A stretch of DNA of 46,326 bases from CAZZCU01 sp964652825 (GTDB lineage Bacteria; Bdellovibrionota_B; Oligoflexia; Oligoflexales; CAZZCU01), in assembly GCA_964652825.1 (NCBI GenBank), contig CAZZCU010000018.1, forward strand, positions 1 through 46,326. The letters are read 5' to 3'. Below are positions 8,134-16,396 of this stretch, piece by piece. The notes below the pieces were generated by a model that did not search any database, had not been told where the DNA came from, and saw only the letters and a program-made list of their open reading frames with translations. A program made the position numbers and the translations under genes. How positions within the stretch are numbered: the first letter of the stretch is position 1; each line of letters begins with the position of its first letter.

Positions 8134-9243
8134 GTGTCGCGTTTAACTTCTGAATTTGATTTTGCTTATCCTGAAGAACTGGTTGCGCATCAGCCTTTAG
8201 TAAATAGAGATGCTTCTCGTCTGCTCTTGCGTCATGCGAATGGGCAGCTTGCGCATTGTGCGGTCGCGGATTTACCTGATCTTCTACCACCAGGTGCTGT
8301 TGTGGTTGTTAATGATTCTCGGGTGATTCCCGCTCGTATTCTTGGCGAATTTGCAACGGGTGGTCGTCTTGAGATTCTTTTGCTTGCCCCCAGTCGGGTG
8401 GCGAGCTCATCTGATACATCAGTATGGGACGCGGTGGGGAAACCCATGCGTAAACTTGTCGCTAGGCAACGTGTTTATCTGCCGGATGGATTGGTGGCAT
8501 CGGTTGTTCGTCATCCCGACGAGCCGCGACACATCCAGGTGACATTTAATCGGGGACAAAGCGCGTTGCATGCTTGGCTGGAGCAACATGGATTTATACC
8601 TTTGCCACCTTATATCAGGCGCGAAGATCCCAAGCCGGCCGCGTATTCCGAAGATCGCGACCGCTATCAAACAATTTTTGCCGAAGCAGCCGGATCAGTG
8701 GCGGCGCCTACCGCTGGTTTGCATTTTACCGATCAGGTGCGATCGCGTTTGGTGGACAAGGGCATTGAAATTATTCCGGTGACGCTGCATGTCGGTGGTG
8801 GAACTTTCTTGCCCGTGCAAACAGAGCGCATCGAAGATCATTCCATGCATACGGAGTTCTATCATTTAAGCCGACAATCGGTGGAACGTCTGATGTATGC
8901 ACTCAGTCGGGAGCAGCCGATTTTTGCAGTAGGTACGACAAGTTTTCGTGCTGTCGAGTCGTACTGGGAGAATTATGGCGATAATCTGGAATCGCTGCTG
9001 GCGGCTGCGGATCAGTGGCATGGCACGAAATTATTTATCCATCCACAGCAGCCCGAACAGTTGTACGAGCCACATGTATTCAACGGCATAATGACGAATT
9101 TTCATCAGCCGAAATCGACATTGTATATGTTGATTTGTGCATTGCTTGGGATCGAGGCGACGGCAGCGCTGTATCGAATTGCCGTCGATGAACGTTACCG
9201 GCTTTTTAGCTACGGGGATGCCAGCTTACTCATGCTTGAATAA
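8134..9243 (+). CDS. queA: tRNA preQ1(34) S-adenosylmethionine ribosyltransferase-isomerase
   Basis: 369 aa, close to the usual 340-360. QueA transfers and rearranges the ribosyl part of S-adenosylmethionine onto preQ1 at tRNA position 34, giving epoxyqueuosine. Diagnostic stretches run along the chain: FDFAYPEELVAHQP, VVVNDSRVIPARILG, GFIPLPPYIRR, RYQTIFA, GSVAAPTAGLHFT, VTLHVGGGTFLPV, HTEFYHL, VGTTSFRAVES and TNFHQPKSTLYMLICALLG. The start is GTG 12 nt after the M14 peptidase stop. No tgt lies downstream; the next gene is on the opposite strand 9 nt away. Confidence 0.96.
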   Translation: MSRLTSEFDFAYPEELVAHQPLVNRDASRLLLRHANGQLAHCAVADLPDLLPPGAVVVVNDSRVIPARILGEFATGGRLEILLLAPSRVASSSDTSVWDAVGKPMRKLVARQRVYLPDGLVASVVRHPDEPRHIQVTFNRGQSALHAWLEQHGFIPLPPYIRREDPKPAAYSEDRDRYQTIFAEAAGSVAAPTAGLHFTDQVRSRLVDKGIEIIPVTLHVGGGTFLPVQTERIEDHSMHTEFYHLSRQSVERLMYALSREQPIFAVGTTSFRAVESYWENYGDNLESLLAAADQWHGTKLFIHPQQPEQLYEPHVFNGIMTNFHQPKSTLYMLICALLGIEATAALYRIAVDERYRLFSYGDASLLMLE

Positions 9244-9251
9244 GCCGGGAT

Positions 9252-9875
9252 TTAGGCGATCGATTTGCGTTCCAGAATTTTAACGAGACATTGTAGATCC
9301 TCGACCTGCTGTTGCAGTTGATTCAATTCAATGTTCTTGCCGCGTATTTCTGAATGCAGTGAATGGATTTTGGATTCAAATTGTTCCTGAAGTTTGACTT
9401 CCACTTTATTGACCAGACTGACAGTGTGTTCACAGAAGTCGAGCAGGGCTTTCGTATCAACCAGGGATTTGTCATAGGTTTCTAGTTTGGCCAGGATGTG
9501 CGCTGGAATTAACTGCGAACGTGTTTCCGGCATTTGACGCGGTCCGACTTCGCGGCGAACAGGTCGGTGATGAGCGGATTCGCGTGCGCGTGCTGCTTGT
9601 TCAATATAGCGCGGTGCGGTTGGCTGATTGTAGGGAGTTGTTTCATAGCGCGGTACTGCAGCCGGAGCATGTTGCGGGTAATCACCATCATCGTGGCCAT
9701 CATTGCCTGCGCTACTGCGGAGTTTAGCTGCCTGTGTGGCAGAGACCGGGATGTAGTATTTACCATCGCGCAACACCGCATTCAGTCGTCCGGTTTTAAT
9801 GCGGCGACGAACCGTCATGTCGGAGACCGCAAATTCACGTGCATACTCGACAATTGAGTACCATTGCTCTGCCAT
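9252..9875 (-). CDS. Helix-turn-helix protein with C-terminal coiled coil
   Basis: 207 aa. Residues 1-50 form an excisionase/MerR-like winged HTH (WYSIVEYAREFAVSDMTVRR, then a KTGRLNAVLRDGKYYIPV wing). Residues 55-125 are low in hydrophobics and rich in Pro, Arg, Tyr and His, probably disordered. Residues 150-205 have heptad-like Leu/Val spacing typical of a coiled coil, so a dimer is likely. I infer a DNA-binding regulator or structural DNA-binding protein; targets are unknown. A GAGGA site sits 5 bases before the ATG and an extended -10 promoter upstream. Convergent with queA. An inverted repeat at 9971-9988 upstream could be its operator. Confidence 0.65.
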   Translation of the reverse strand: MAEQWYSIVEYAREFAVSDMTVRRRIKTGRLNAVLRDGKYYIPVSATQAAKLRSSAGNDGHDDGDYPQHAPAAVPRYETTPYNQPTAPRYIEQAARARESAHHRPVRREVGPRQMPETRSQLIPAHILAKLETYDKSLVDTKALLDFCEHTVSLVNKVEVKLQEQFESKIHSLHSEIRGKNIELNQLQQQVEDLQCLVKILERKSIA

Positions 9876-9920
9876 AGTATCCTCGACTCGATTTTTGTTG
9901 GAGGGATTTTGTCTATCTAA

Positions 9921-9929
9921 ATTCTATCA
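9921..9929 (-). promoter_or_regulatory. Extended -10 promoter element for the HTH/coiled-coil gene
   Basis: Read on the minus strand the bases are TG-A-TAGAAT, an extended -10 box ending about 45 bases before the ATG at 9875. No good -35 match stands at 16-18 bp, which extended -10 promoters often tolerate. Confidence 0.4.
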
Positions 9930-9970
9930 CGATGGACAGGAAACTGAAGACAGTCACGGCTTTGACGCCG

Positions 9971-9988
9971 ATGTCAATTTTTTGACAT
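9971..9988. repeat. Perfect 7-bp inverted repeat (ATGTCAA-N4-TTGACAT)
   Basis: ATGTCAA at 9971-9977 and TTGACAT at 9982-9988 are exact reverse complements around TTTT. It lies between the promoter of the HTH/coiled-coil gene and the 3' end of the lytic transglycosylase gene. It could be an operator for the HTH protein or an AT-rich stem at the end of the transglycosylase transcript. Confidence 0.5.
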
Positions 9989-9995
9989 TCTTAAT

Positions 9996-12074
9996 TTAGA
10001 ATAAATGATTTGCATCTTCTAGCTGTGCGGGGGTTTCCCAGCCAACCGGTAACATGCCGTTACTACTGTATTTGCGTGTATATTCCGAGAAATGACGAAA
10101 TACTTCTTTGACGTAGCGGCGAGTCTCTCGATACGGAATACTTTCGACAAACTCGTCGATTGAACAGCCTTTGCATCTGCCCAGCCATTGATTAACCGCG
10201 ATCGGACCGGCGTTGTAGGCAGCCACCGCGATCATAGGATTATCAAATTGATCCAATAGGAAGCGCAGATAAAAGGTACCGAAAATGATATTTGTCTCCG
10301 GCGATTCCAGGTCGTTGACGGTGAAGTCTTTTAGGCCGATGAGATCGGCAATTTTAATTGCGGTGTAAGGCATCAGTTGCAGCAACCCTTTTGCTCCGAC
10401 CGGTGATGTGGCGTAAGTGTTGTATAAACTTTCTGAGCGCATGATGGCGAGTACCAGAAATTTATCAACAGCGATTTTTTCACATAGCGGTGTCAAGATT
10501 TCATCGTACAGCAAAGGATAGTCACTTTTTGTAATTCTCTCCGTCTCCGGTAAAAACGGTGAGCGGCGGTTGTTACGTGGCAATGTGCTTAATGAGGCTG
10601 TGAGAACCGGTTCGACTTCTGGTTTTAAGTCATCGATCAGGCCGGGGTAAAGATTCTGGACCAATACACTATAGAAACTGTTGCCGTCTTTTCTGAGCAA
10701 AGCCATGTAGTCTTGCTTGGCGGCACCCAGGTGATCAAGCTTCTCCAAAACTTTTGCGCGCCAGTAGTACATGGCGTTTGGCTCACTGGAGTCCTGGGGC
10801 ATAACATATTTTGCTCGATCGAGAAGAGCAAGTGCACCAACCCAATCCTGGGCTCTATATAAATTCCAGAATTCATGCCAACGCATGTTGGTCGGGCCAC
10901 CACGCACGGCGACGTTGCGAAAATGCGTGGACGCCGCCTGAAATTCGCCGAGACGATTGTGAGCGAATGCCAACATTTCGCGAATTTTCGGTGGAATGTA
11001 GGTTGGAGAAAATTCGCTCAGATATTGCTCGTAATAGGTGATTGCCTGGCGGTCGTTATTTGTTTCAGTAGCCGCTCTTGCCGCTTGTAATAACAACCTG
11101 GATTTTTCGGTCTGTGAATATTTATTTTCTTCCAAAGCCTTGCTGGCCACCGCGAAGGTCTCCCGATACATTCGACATGAGATCATGAATTCCAATTTAT
11201 CGGTAAGCGCAAGATTTTTGACAACGCCGGCTGCACGAACGGGTCTTTCAATTTGTGCTAATACCCAAGGACCGATACCTGCATCGAGAGATGTATTTCG
11301 CGCAAGGGATCGCAGTAAACCTAGCGAATAAGAGTAAGATGGACGATTGCCAGTTGCATCGCGTTGGCTGTATCTTTCGAGTTCGCCGTAAGCCCACTTG
11401 GAACTATCGGTTGTTGGGTAGCTGGCGGCGACGCGTTCCAGTAGTTCGTAGGTTTTGCTCCAATCGGAGCTGCGTGCCTGGTATGCCTTGGCGATAATGG
11501 CGTAAGATTCATTTGCAGCTGCCAGAGATGACATTACTAATCTAGTGCGTACTTTTGTATAGTACTGGATGATTGCTTCGGGACGATTCAATTGCTCGTA
11601 GCTGCTGAAAATCAAATGCAAGCGCAGAATATCAACGTTACGACCCAGGTTTCGCCATTGTGAATCAAGCTGGCGTGCAAGCGTCAACGATGTCTCGTAG
11701 TCCCCGCATTCATACGCGGCGAGGGAGCGATGTAGTGTCAGGAACGGTCCAAGCTCATGTTCGTTGCCGGCAAGTGTGTCCGCCAGGCTAAGATACTGGA
11801 GAGACGTTTTACATTCGCGTTTTCCCAGATAATAGGCGCCGAGGCCGAATGCCGAAGTTAGCGCATCGCTGGCATAGATCCCGGTGTTGATTGATTCTTT
11901 AAACACATGAGCTTTGCGTTCGCTTTCGTCACGAATTTTTGCGGCGGCGGTATCAATATATTCCAGTGTCAGTTCTCCAAGCGTGCGTGCGTAGCTTGCG
12001 CGACAGTCGAGAATGACGCTCAAAAAAATAGCGAGTATCACAAAGTTGGTTTTGAGAAAAAACACCGATACCAT
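9996..12074 (-). CDS. Slt70-like soluble lytic murein transglycosylase
   Basis: 692 aa from the ATG at 12074, which gives a clean signal peptide (MVSVFFLKTNFVILAIFLSV... RASYA); a GTG at 12095 would add 7 residues, and neither has a clear Shine-Dalgarno site. Residues of about 40-500 are helical, TPR-like repeats forming the ring or superhelix of Slt70-type enzymes. The C-terminal SLT domain (about 530-665) has the catalytic Glu in IMRSES (near residue 548), GLLQLMP, AVAAYNAGP and the closing YVKEVF. Such enzymes cut glycan strands in the periplasm to leave 1,6-anhydromuramic ends. Downstream of the ClpC-type gene on the same strand, with 87 nt between. Confidence 0.88.
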   Translation of the reverse strand: MVSVFFLKTNFVILAIFLSVILDCRASYARTLGELTLEYIDTAAAKIRDESERKAHVFKESINTGIYASDALTSAFGLGAYYLGKRECKTSLQYLSLADTLAGNEHELGPFLTLHRSLAAYECGDYETSLTLARQLDSQWRNLGRNVDILRLHLIFSSYEQLNRPEAIIQYYTKVRTRLVMSSLAAANESYAIIAKAYQARSSDWSKTYELLERVAASYPTTDSSKWAYGELERYSQRDATGNRPSYSYSLGLLRSLARNTSLDAGIGPWVLAQIERPVRAAGVVKNLALTDKLEFMISCRMYRETFAVASKALEENKYSQTEKSRLLLQAARAATETNNDRQAITYYEQYLSEFSPTYIPPKIREMLAFAHNRLGEFQAASTHFRNVAVRGGPTNMRWHEFWNLYRAQDWVGALALLDRAKYVMPQDSSEPNAMYYWRAKVLEKLDHLGAAKQDYMALLRKDGNSFYSVLVQNLYPGLIDDLKPEVEPVLTASLSTLPRNNRRSPFLPETERITKSDYPLLYDEILTPLCEKIAVDKFLVLAIMRSESLYNTYATSPVGAKGLLQLMPYTAIKIADLIGLKDFTVNDLESPETNIIFGTFYLRFLLDQFDNPMIAVAAYNAGPIAVNQWLGRCKGCSIDEFVESIPYRETRRYVKEVFRHFSEYTRKYSSNGMLPVGWETPAQLEDANHLF

Positions 12075-12161
12075 CCATTGTGCGGGGGCTTGCACTAACA
12101 GATAAGTATCGGCATTGGCGTCAGACGCCTTTAATTTGCCGAAATCGCAAAATTCAGACTT

Positions 12162-14606
12162 TTACTTTGCAGTCACTTTGATTTGTCCGTTCTCGATGGA
12201 AACAGCGATGGTTTTTCCGGGAGAATCTGACTGTGAAATCAATATGTTAGCAATTTCATTTTCCACGGTCTGCGCTAATTTACGACGTAGCGGACGGGCG
12301 CCGAAATTGCGGGTATCAATTCCCGTAATTAAATACTGTTTTGCTTCCGGCGAAAAACGAATGCTGATTTTCAGCTTTTCCAGGCGTGCTGCCAGCTGAG
12401 CTATTTGGACGTCAAGAATTTGCGCCATCTCTTCATCACCCAGACGATTAAAGACCACAACCTCATCAAGACGATTTAAAAATTCCGGTCGCAGGAATTT
12501 TTTTACCTCGTCCATGACGGCATCGCGTTCACCTTCGGTGTTATCTTGTTGTTGCATGCCAAGGCCAACGGGTTTGCGCTTGCTGGTCAGGATTTCCGAG
12601 CCGATGTTGGATGTTCCGATGATTACACAGTTTTGAAAGCTGATCCGATTGCCTTCGGCATCTGATAACCAACCTTCATCGAGTACTTGTAACAAAATGT
12701 TGTAAATATCAGGGTGGGCTTTCTCAAATTCGTCGAATAACACGACCGAATAGGGATGATGTTTTACCTGCTCAGTTAGTTGTCCACCTTCGCCATAGCC
12801 GACGTAACCGGGAGGCGAGCCGATCAATTTCGCAACCTCATGACGCTCCATAAATTCTGACATATCGATGCGGATGATTTTGGTTTCGTCGTCAAGTACC
12901 TCGGCGGCAATAGCTTTGGCGAGTTCGGTTTTGCCCACGCCTGTCGGCCCTAAAAACAGAAACGATGCAATCGGTGCATTGGCGCGCCGCAAGCCGGCGC
13001 GATTACGGCGAATCGCGTTCGCCACGGATTTGATAGCCTGTTTTTGACCGATGACGCGTTTTTGCATGCTGTCTTCCAGATGCATTAACTTTTCGGCTTC
13101 CTCGGCAACCATTTTCTTGGCGGGAACACCGGTTAAACGACTGATAATTTCCGCGATATCATCGACGTCAACCTGTCGATCCTGCGGGCCGACTGCTTGC
13201 TTGAATTTTTCCAATTCTTCGTTGAGTTGGGCTTCAATTTTGGCGACCTCCATTTGAATTTTTGCCATGTCTTCAAATTTCTCCGCCGCGAAGGCCGCGG
13301 ATTTCTGATTGAGGAACTCCTGGCGCTTGGTTTCTAGTTGTCGGATCGCGGGCGGTGTGTAGATAACACGCAGGCGCTTGGTGGCACCGGCTTCGTCAAT
13401 GAGGTCGATGGCTTTGTCCGGCAATTGTCGCGAGGTCAGATAACGTTGTGATAGTTCGGCTGCCGCGGTCAAGGCGGCATCGCTATACTGGATTTGATGA
13501 TGCTTCTCGTACTTGCCGCGTAGTCCATGCAGCATTTCAATAGTTTGCTCAACACTCGGCTCCTCGATTTTAACTTGCTGGAAGCGGCGTTCGAGTGCTT
13601 TGTCGCTTTCAATATACTGCTTGTATTCTTTGAGAGTGGTCGCACCAATGCATTGCAACAGACCTTTTGCCAGTGCGGGTTTGAGCATATTGGACGCATC
13701 CAGTCCGCCGCCTGATCGGCCGGCACCCACGACCGTATGAATCTCGTCGATGAATAAAATGATTTCGCCGGCTGCCGCCGAAATCTCGTCTTTGATGTGC
13801 TTGAGTCGTTCTTCAAATTCACCCTGCATTTTAGCTCCTGCAATCAGAGAGCCGATTTCCAGGGACAGTACCCGCTTGTTGAGTAGGTATTCCGGCACGT
13901 CGGCCGCGGCGATTTTCTGCGCCAAACCCTCGACGATAACCGTTTTACCAACCCCTGGTTCGCCGATCAGAATCGGATTGTTCTTTTTACGACGCGATAG
14001 AATTTGGATCGTTCGCTCAATCTCCGAGCTGCGACCAATAACCGGATCGAGTTCGCCGCGTCTTGCCAATGCCGTGATATCGGTGGTGTATTGATCCAAA
14101 TAACTGGTTTTACTTTCGCCATCTTTCTCCATAATGCGCGACGGACCGCGAATGCGTTGATAAGCATCGACGCATTCCTGGTAATCCACACTTGCGCTCA
14201 ATAACAATTGCGCTGTACGTGGTGACTCCTCATTGAAACAAGCTAGGAACAGCGCGCCCGTGGATATAAAACCATCGCCCAGTCGTTGCCGTTCCTTGTC
14301 TGCTGCCAAAAACAGCGATCGCACGTCTTCGGAGATTTTAATATTAACCTGCTGTCCTTGTACGAAACTCGGTAGATCCTGAGCATTGGCGATCACTTGA
14401 TCGGCGATAGTGCGTCGAACCGTCCCAGTGTCGGCTTTAAGTTCCTCAAGAATTTTTACCGCGATCGAATCTTTTTGTTCGAGCAATGCCACCAAAAGCA
14501 TTTCCGCTGGGAGCACGGATTTACTCATGTTGGCGAGTTCCATAATTGCGATTTGTATAGTTTCAGCCACTTTGGTGGTCGAATTTTTTAAGAGTCTTTG
14601 TACCAT
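12162..14606 (-). CDS. clpC: ClpC-type AAA+ unfoldase (Clp protease ATPase subunit)
   Basis: 814 aa. An N-terminal Clp-N repeat domain (1-150) is followed by two AAA+ modules. Walker A boxes are GEPGVGKT (215-222) and GPTGVGKT (553-560), and acidic Walker B stretches are LFIDEIH and LFDEFEK. A short middle region with a UVR-like KFEDMAKIQMEVAKIEAQL stretch (443-461) takes the place of the long ClpB M domain, which marks the ClpC type. VGL at 680-682, in the loop before FLRPEFLNRLDE, matches the position of the ClpP-docking tripeptide. It should therefore feed substrates to ClpP, with the UVR region as the place where adaptors act. ClpA is the alternative name. GGAG stands 9 bases before the ATG. 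Confidence 0.88.
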   Translation of the reverse strand: MVQRLLKNSTTKVAETIQIAIMELANMSKSVLPAEMLLVALLEQKDSIAVKILEELKADTGTVRRTIADQVIANAQDLPSFVQGQQVNIKISEDVRSLFLAADKERQRLGDGFISTGALFLACFNEESPRTAQLLLSASVDYQECVDAYQRIRGPSRIMEKDGESKTSYLDQYTTDITALARRGELDPVIGRSSEIERTIQILSRRKKNNPILIGEPGVGKTVIVEGLAQKIAAADVPEYLLNKRVLSLEIGSLIAGAKMQGEFEERLKHIKDEISAAAGEIILFIDEIHTVVGAGRSGGGLDASNMLKPALAKGLLQCIGATTLKEYKQYIESDKALERRFQQVKIEEPSVEQTIEMLHGLRGKYEKHHQIQYSDAALTAAAELSQRYLTSRQLPDKAIDLIDEAGATKRLRVIYTPPAIRQLETKRQEFLNQKSAAFAAEKFEDMAKIQMEVAKIEAQLNEELEKFKQAVGPQDRQVDVDDIAEIISRLTGVPAKKMVAEEAEKLMHLEDSMQKRVIGQKQAIKSVANAIRRNRAGLRRANAPIASFLFLGPTGVGKTELAKAIAAEVLDDETKIIRIDMSEFMERHEVAKLIGSPPGYVGYGEGGQLTEQVKHHPYSVVLFDEFEKAHPDIYNILLQVLDEGWLSDAEGNRISFQNCVIIGTSNIGSEILTSKRKPVGLGMQQQDNTEGERDAVMDEVKKFLRPEFLNRLDEVVVFNRLGDEEMAQILDVQIAQLAARLEKLKISIRFSPEAKQYLITGIDTRNFGARPLRRKLAQTVENEIANILISQSDSPGKTIAVSIENGQIKVTAK

Positions 14607-14638
14607 CTGCCAGTCTCCGCTTGTTTAAGCACCGCAGC

Positions 14639-14666
14639 ATATTGTGCCAGGGCTACGATATTGTGC
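14639..14666. repeat. Tandem 9-bp direct repeat in the clpC/HAD intergenic region
   Basis: ATATTGTGC occurs at 14639-14647 and again at 14658-14666, a period of 19 bp (close to two helical turns). It sits 33 bases upstream of the clpC-type start, inside the divergent region with the HAD gene, where a regulator of either gene could bind. Confidence 0.4.
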
Positions 14667-14752
14667 AAAACATAAGTCATGTTTTCGGATTGGCAAGGTT
14701 CTGGTGCAAGGAATTGCTAGACACCTGAAATTTTAGGCAGTATTTCCATGCT

Positions 14753-15424
14753 ATGCGGATTAAAGCGGTTATATTTGATTTCGATGGTGTGGTGGTGGAT
14801 AGCCTTGGGGCGCATCTGGCGGCCTGGGATGCTGCGGTTGATGCAATCTTTGGTGAGATCATTCCCGCTGATCTGCGATCGACACTGGCCGGACGTTCCA
14901 CCACAGCGATTGCCACCTTACTTGCGGCGCACTTCGGTAAAACGCAGGAAGCCAATATTCTTGCTGATAAAAAACGCCGTCTTCTCACCGAGCAGGGGCG
15001 TGAAATTCTTTTGTTGCCTGGCGCACGCACACTTATGGAGTTGTTGTCTGGGCAGAATGTTCCCTTTGGAATCGCCAGCAATGCACCGCGGGCTTTCGTG
15101 GCCGACATGGTGCGTATCCACCAGTTGCATGTACAAGTCGCACTCGGTGTCGAGGATGCTTTGCGACCAAAGCCGGCACCGGATTTGTTTCTAAATTGCG
15201 CTCATCGTCTGGGCATATCACATCGAGATCATGCGGAAGTGGTGGTTTTCGAGGATAGTTTGCACGGTTTAGAGGCTGCTGCTGCGGCTGGCATGTATGC
15301 AGTCGGTTTAATGACTCAGCACCCTGCGAAACAGCTGCAGGGTGCGGGAGCTAGAAGTACTTTTGCGAACTTGCAGGATGCTTTAGACACGGCTTTTTTT
15401 CACGGCACTTTGCGGATGCAATAA
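14753..15424 (+). CDS. HAD-superfamily phosphatase, beta-phosphoglucomutase-like
   Basis: 223 aa. Motif I is DFDGV (Asp9 nucleophile, Asp11 acid/base), motif II is the Ser in IASNAPR, motif III the Lys in RPKPAPD, and motif IV is FEDSLHGLEAA. An alpha-helical cap lies between motifs I and II (residues 18-85). This is the PGMB/CbbY/Gph branch, cytosolic enzymes that act on sugar phosphates or phosphoglycolate; the substrate cannot be read from sequence. Its last 25 bases overlap the end of the convergent lipoprotein gene. Shine-Dalgarno is weak. Confidence 0.85.
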   Translation: MRIKAVIFDFDGVVVDSLGAHLAAWDAAVDAIFGEIIPADLRSTLAGRSTTAIATLLAAHFGKTQEANILADKKRRLLTEQGREILLLPGARTLMELLSGQNVPFGIASNAPRAFVADMVRIHQLHVQVALGVEDALRPKPAPDLFLNCAHRLGISHRDHAEVVVFEDSLHGLEAAAAAGMYAVGLMTQHPAKQLQGAGARSTFANLQDALDTAFFHGTLRMQ

Positions 15425-16269
15425 AACGAGAATTGGTTGTCGCACGATGTTGTGACGATACCCCAGAAAGCACGGGAATCAACATTGTCGACCCGGCCTT
15501 TCATCACACCCACACCAGTGTTAGCGATAGAGGTACGATTATTACAAGTTGACGAGCTATAGCCGGTTCTTTTGCAAGAGTGATAGAAATTGGCGTTGTT
15601 CCAGGCTGGACCGTAATCGAAAGCGATGTTCTTACAAGCCGGTGCTCCTTTGGGAACATTGATTCCAAACTCCGTAAATCCTGTCCAAGCATAACGCGCA
15701 CCGACGCTTTGGCCATATTCATCGTAGTTAATCTGTGCATTCAAACTGCCATCCCAGAAATCAGCTTTGTTGCTGGCGACAGCCTCGCAGTTTGTATTGT
15801 AGAGAGTGCCTGGGATATCGGTCATATCGATAGGATTAGGTCCATCATCGACTGTTACCAAAGCTATGTAATTGCCGGGTAAGCCGGCAGTCGTGGCTGC
15901 TTCCTGACAAGCGGCATTGGCTGATTCCGCGGTGAATGTGGATCTATGTAATGCTCGGGTGGAAAAGATAGATTGCTTGCCACTCAAGCAGGAGATCGCA
16001 CTGTTTTCTGATACATTCAGACCGTTGTTGTTGCCTTCAATGCCGTCATTGTTATCTTCATTGTCGTTGTTGTCATTATTTGCCAGCGCATTGATTTCGG
16101 CGGTTTCGCCACCTTTAACAGCATTCTGATCACCTTCTTGAGCGGAGCGATTAACGCTTTTGCTAAGATTGGTGCCGCCACCGAATTTAGCTTCGCTACA
16201 ACCGGTTGAGACAAGCGGTAGCGATATGGCGCTGATAAGTATGACAATCGTTCTAGTATCCCTAAACAT
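15400..16269 (-). CDS. Secreted lipoprotein with Asn/Asp-rich spacer and Cys-rich lectin-like C-terminus
   Basis: 289 aa. The lipobox LVSTGC puts the lipid-bearing Cys at residue 24, so the protein should be anchored in a membrane, probably the outer one. A flexible linker follows; residues 63-82 are almost all Asn, Asp and Glu (NNDNND-type runs), possibly calcium-binding. The rest (about 100-289) is rich in Cys, Asn, Trp and aromatics and ends FSFYCIRKVP, resembling C-type-lectin-like/DUF1554 domains of surface lipoproteins, for example in Leptospira. That match is by eye. GGAG stands 10 bases before the ATG. Downstream of the phospholipase-D-like gene on the same strand (127-nt gap). Confidence 0.65.
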   Translation of the reverse strand: MFRDTRTIVILISAISLPLVSTGCSEAKFGGGTNLSKSVNRSAQEGDQNAVKGGETAEINALANNDNNDNEDNNDGIEGNNNGLNVSENSAISCLSGKQSIFSTRALHRSTFTAESANAACQEAATTAGLPGNYIALVTVDDGPNPIDMTDIPGTLYNTNCEAVASNKADFWDGSLNAQINYDEYGQSVGARYAWTGFTEFGINVPKGAPACKNIAFDYGPAWNNANFYHSCKRTGYSSSTCNNRTSIANTGVGVMKGRVDNVDSRAFWGIVTTSCDNQFSFYCIRKVP

Positions 16270-16396
16270 AAATAACTCCGTATTTATTGTTAGAAACCCG
16301 ATCGGTATAGCTAAGCTAAATCTTTAACCCCGCACTGTTTTGGCGATAAGTGTTTGTTATTAGAGGGTATTTTGGGGCGGTTGGAGGCGGAATTTA

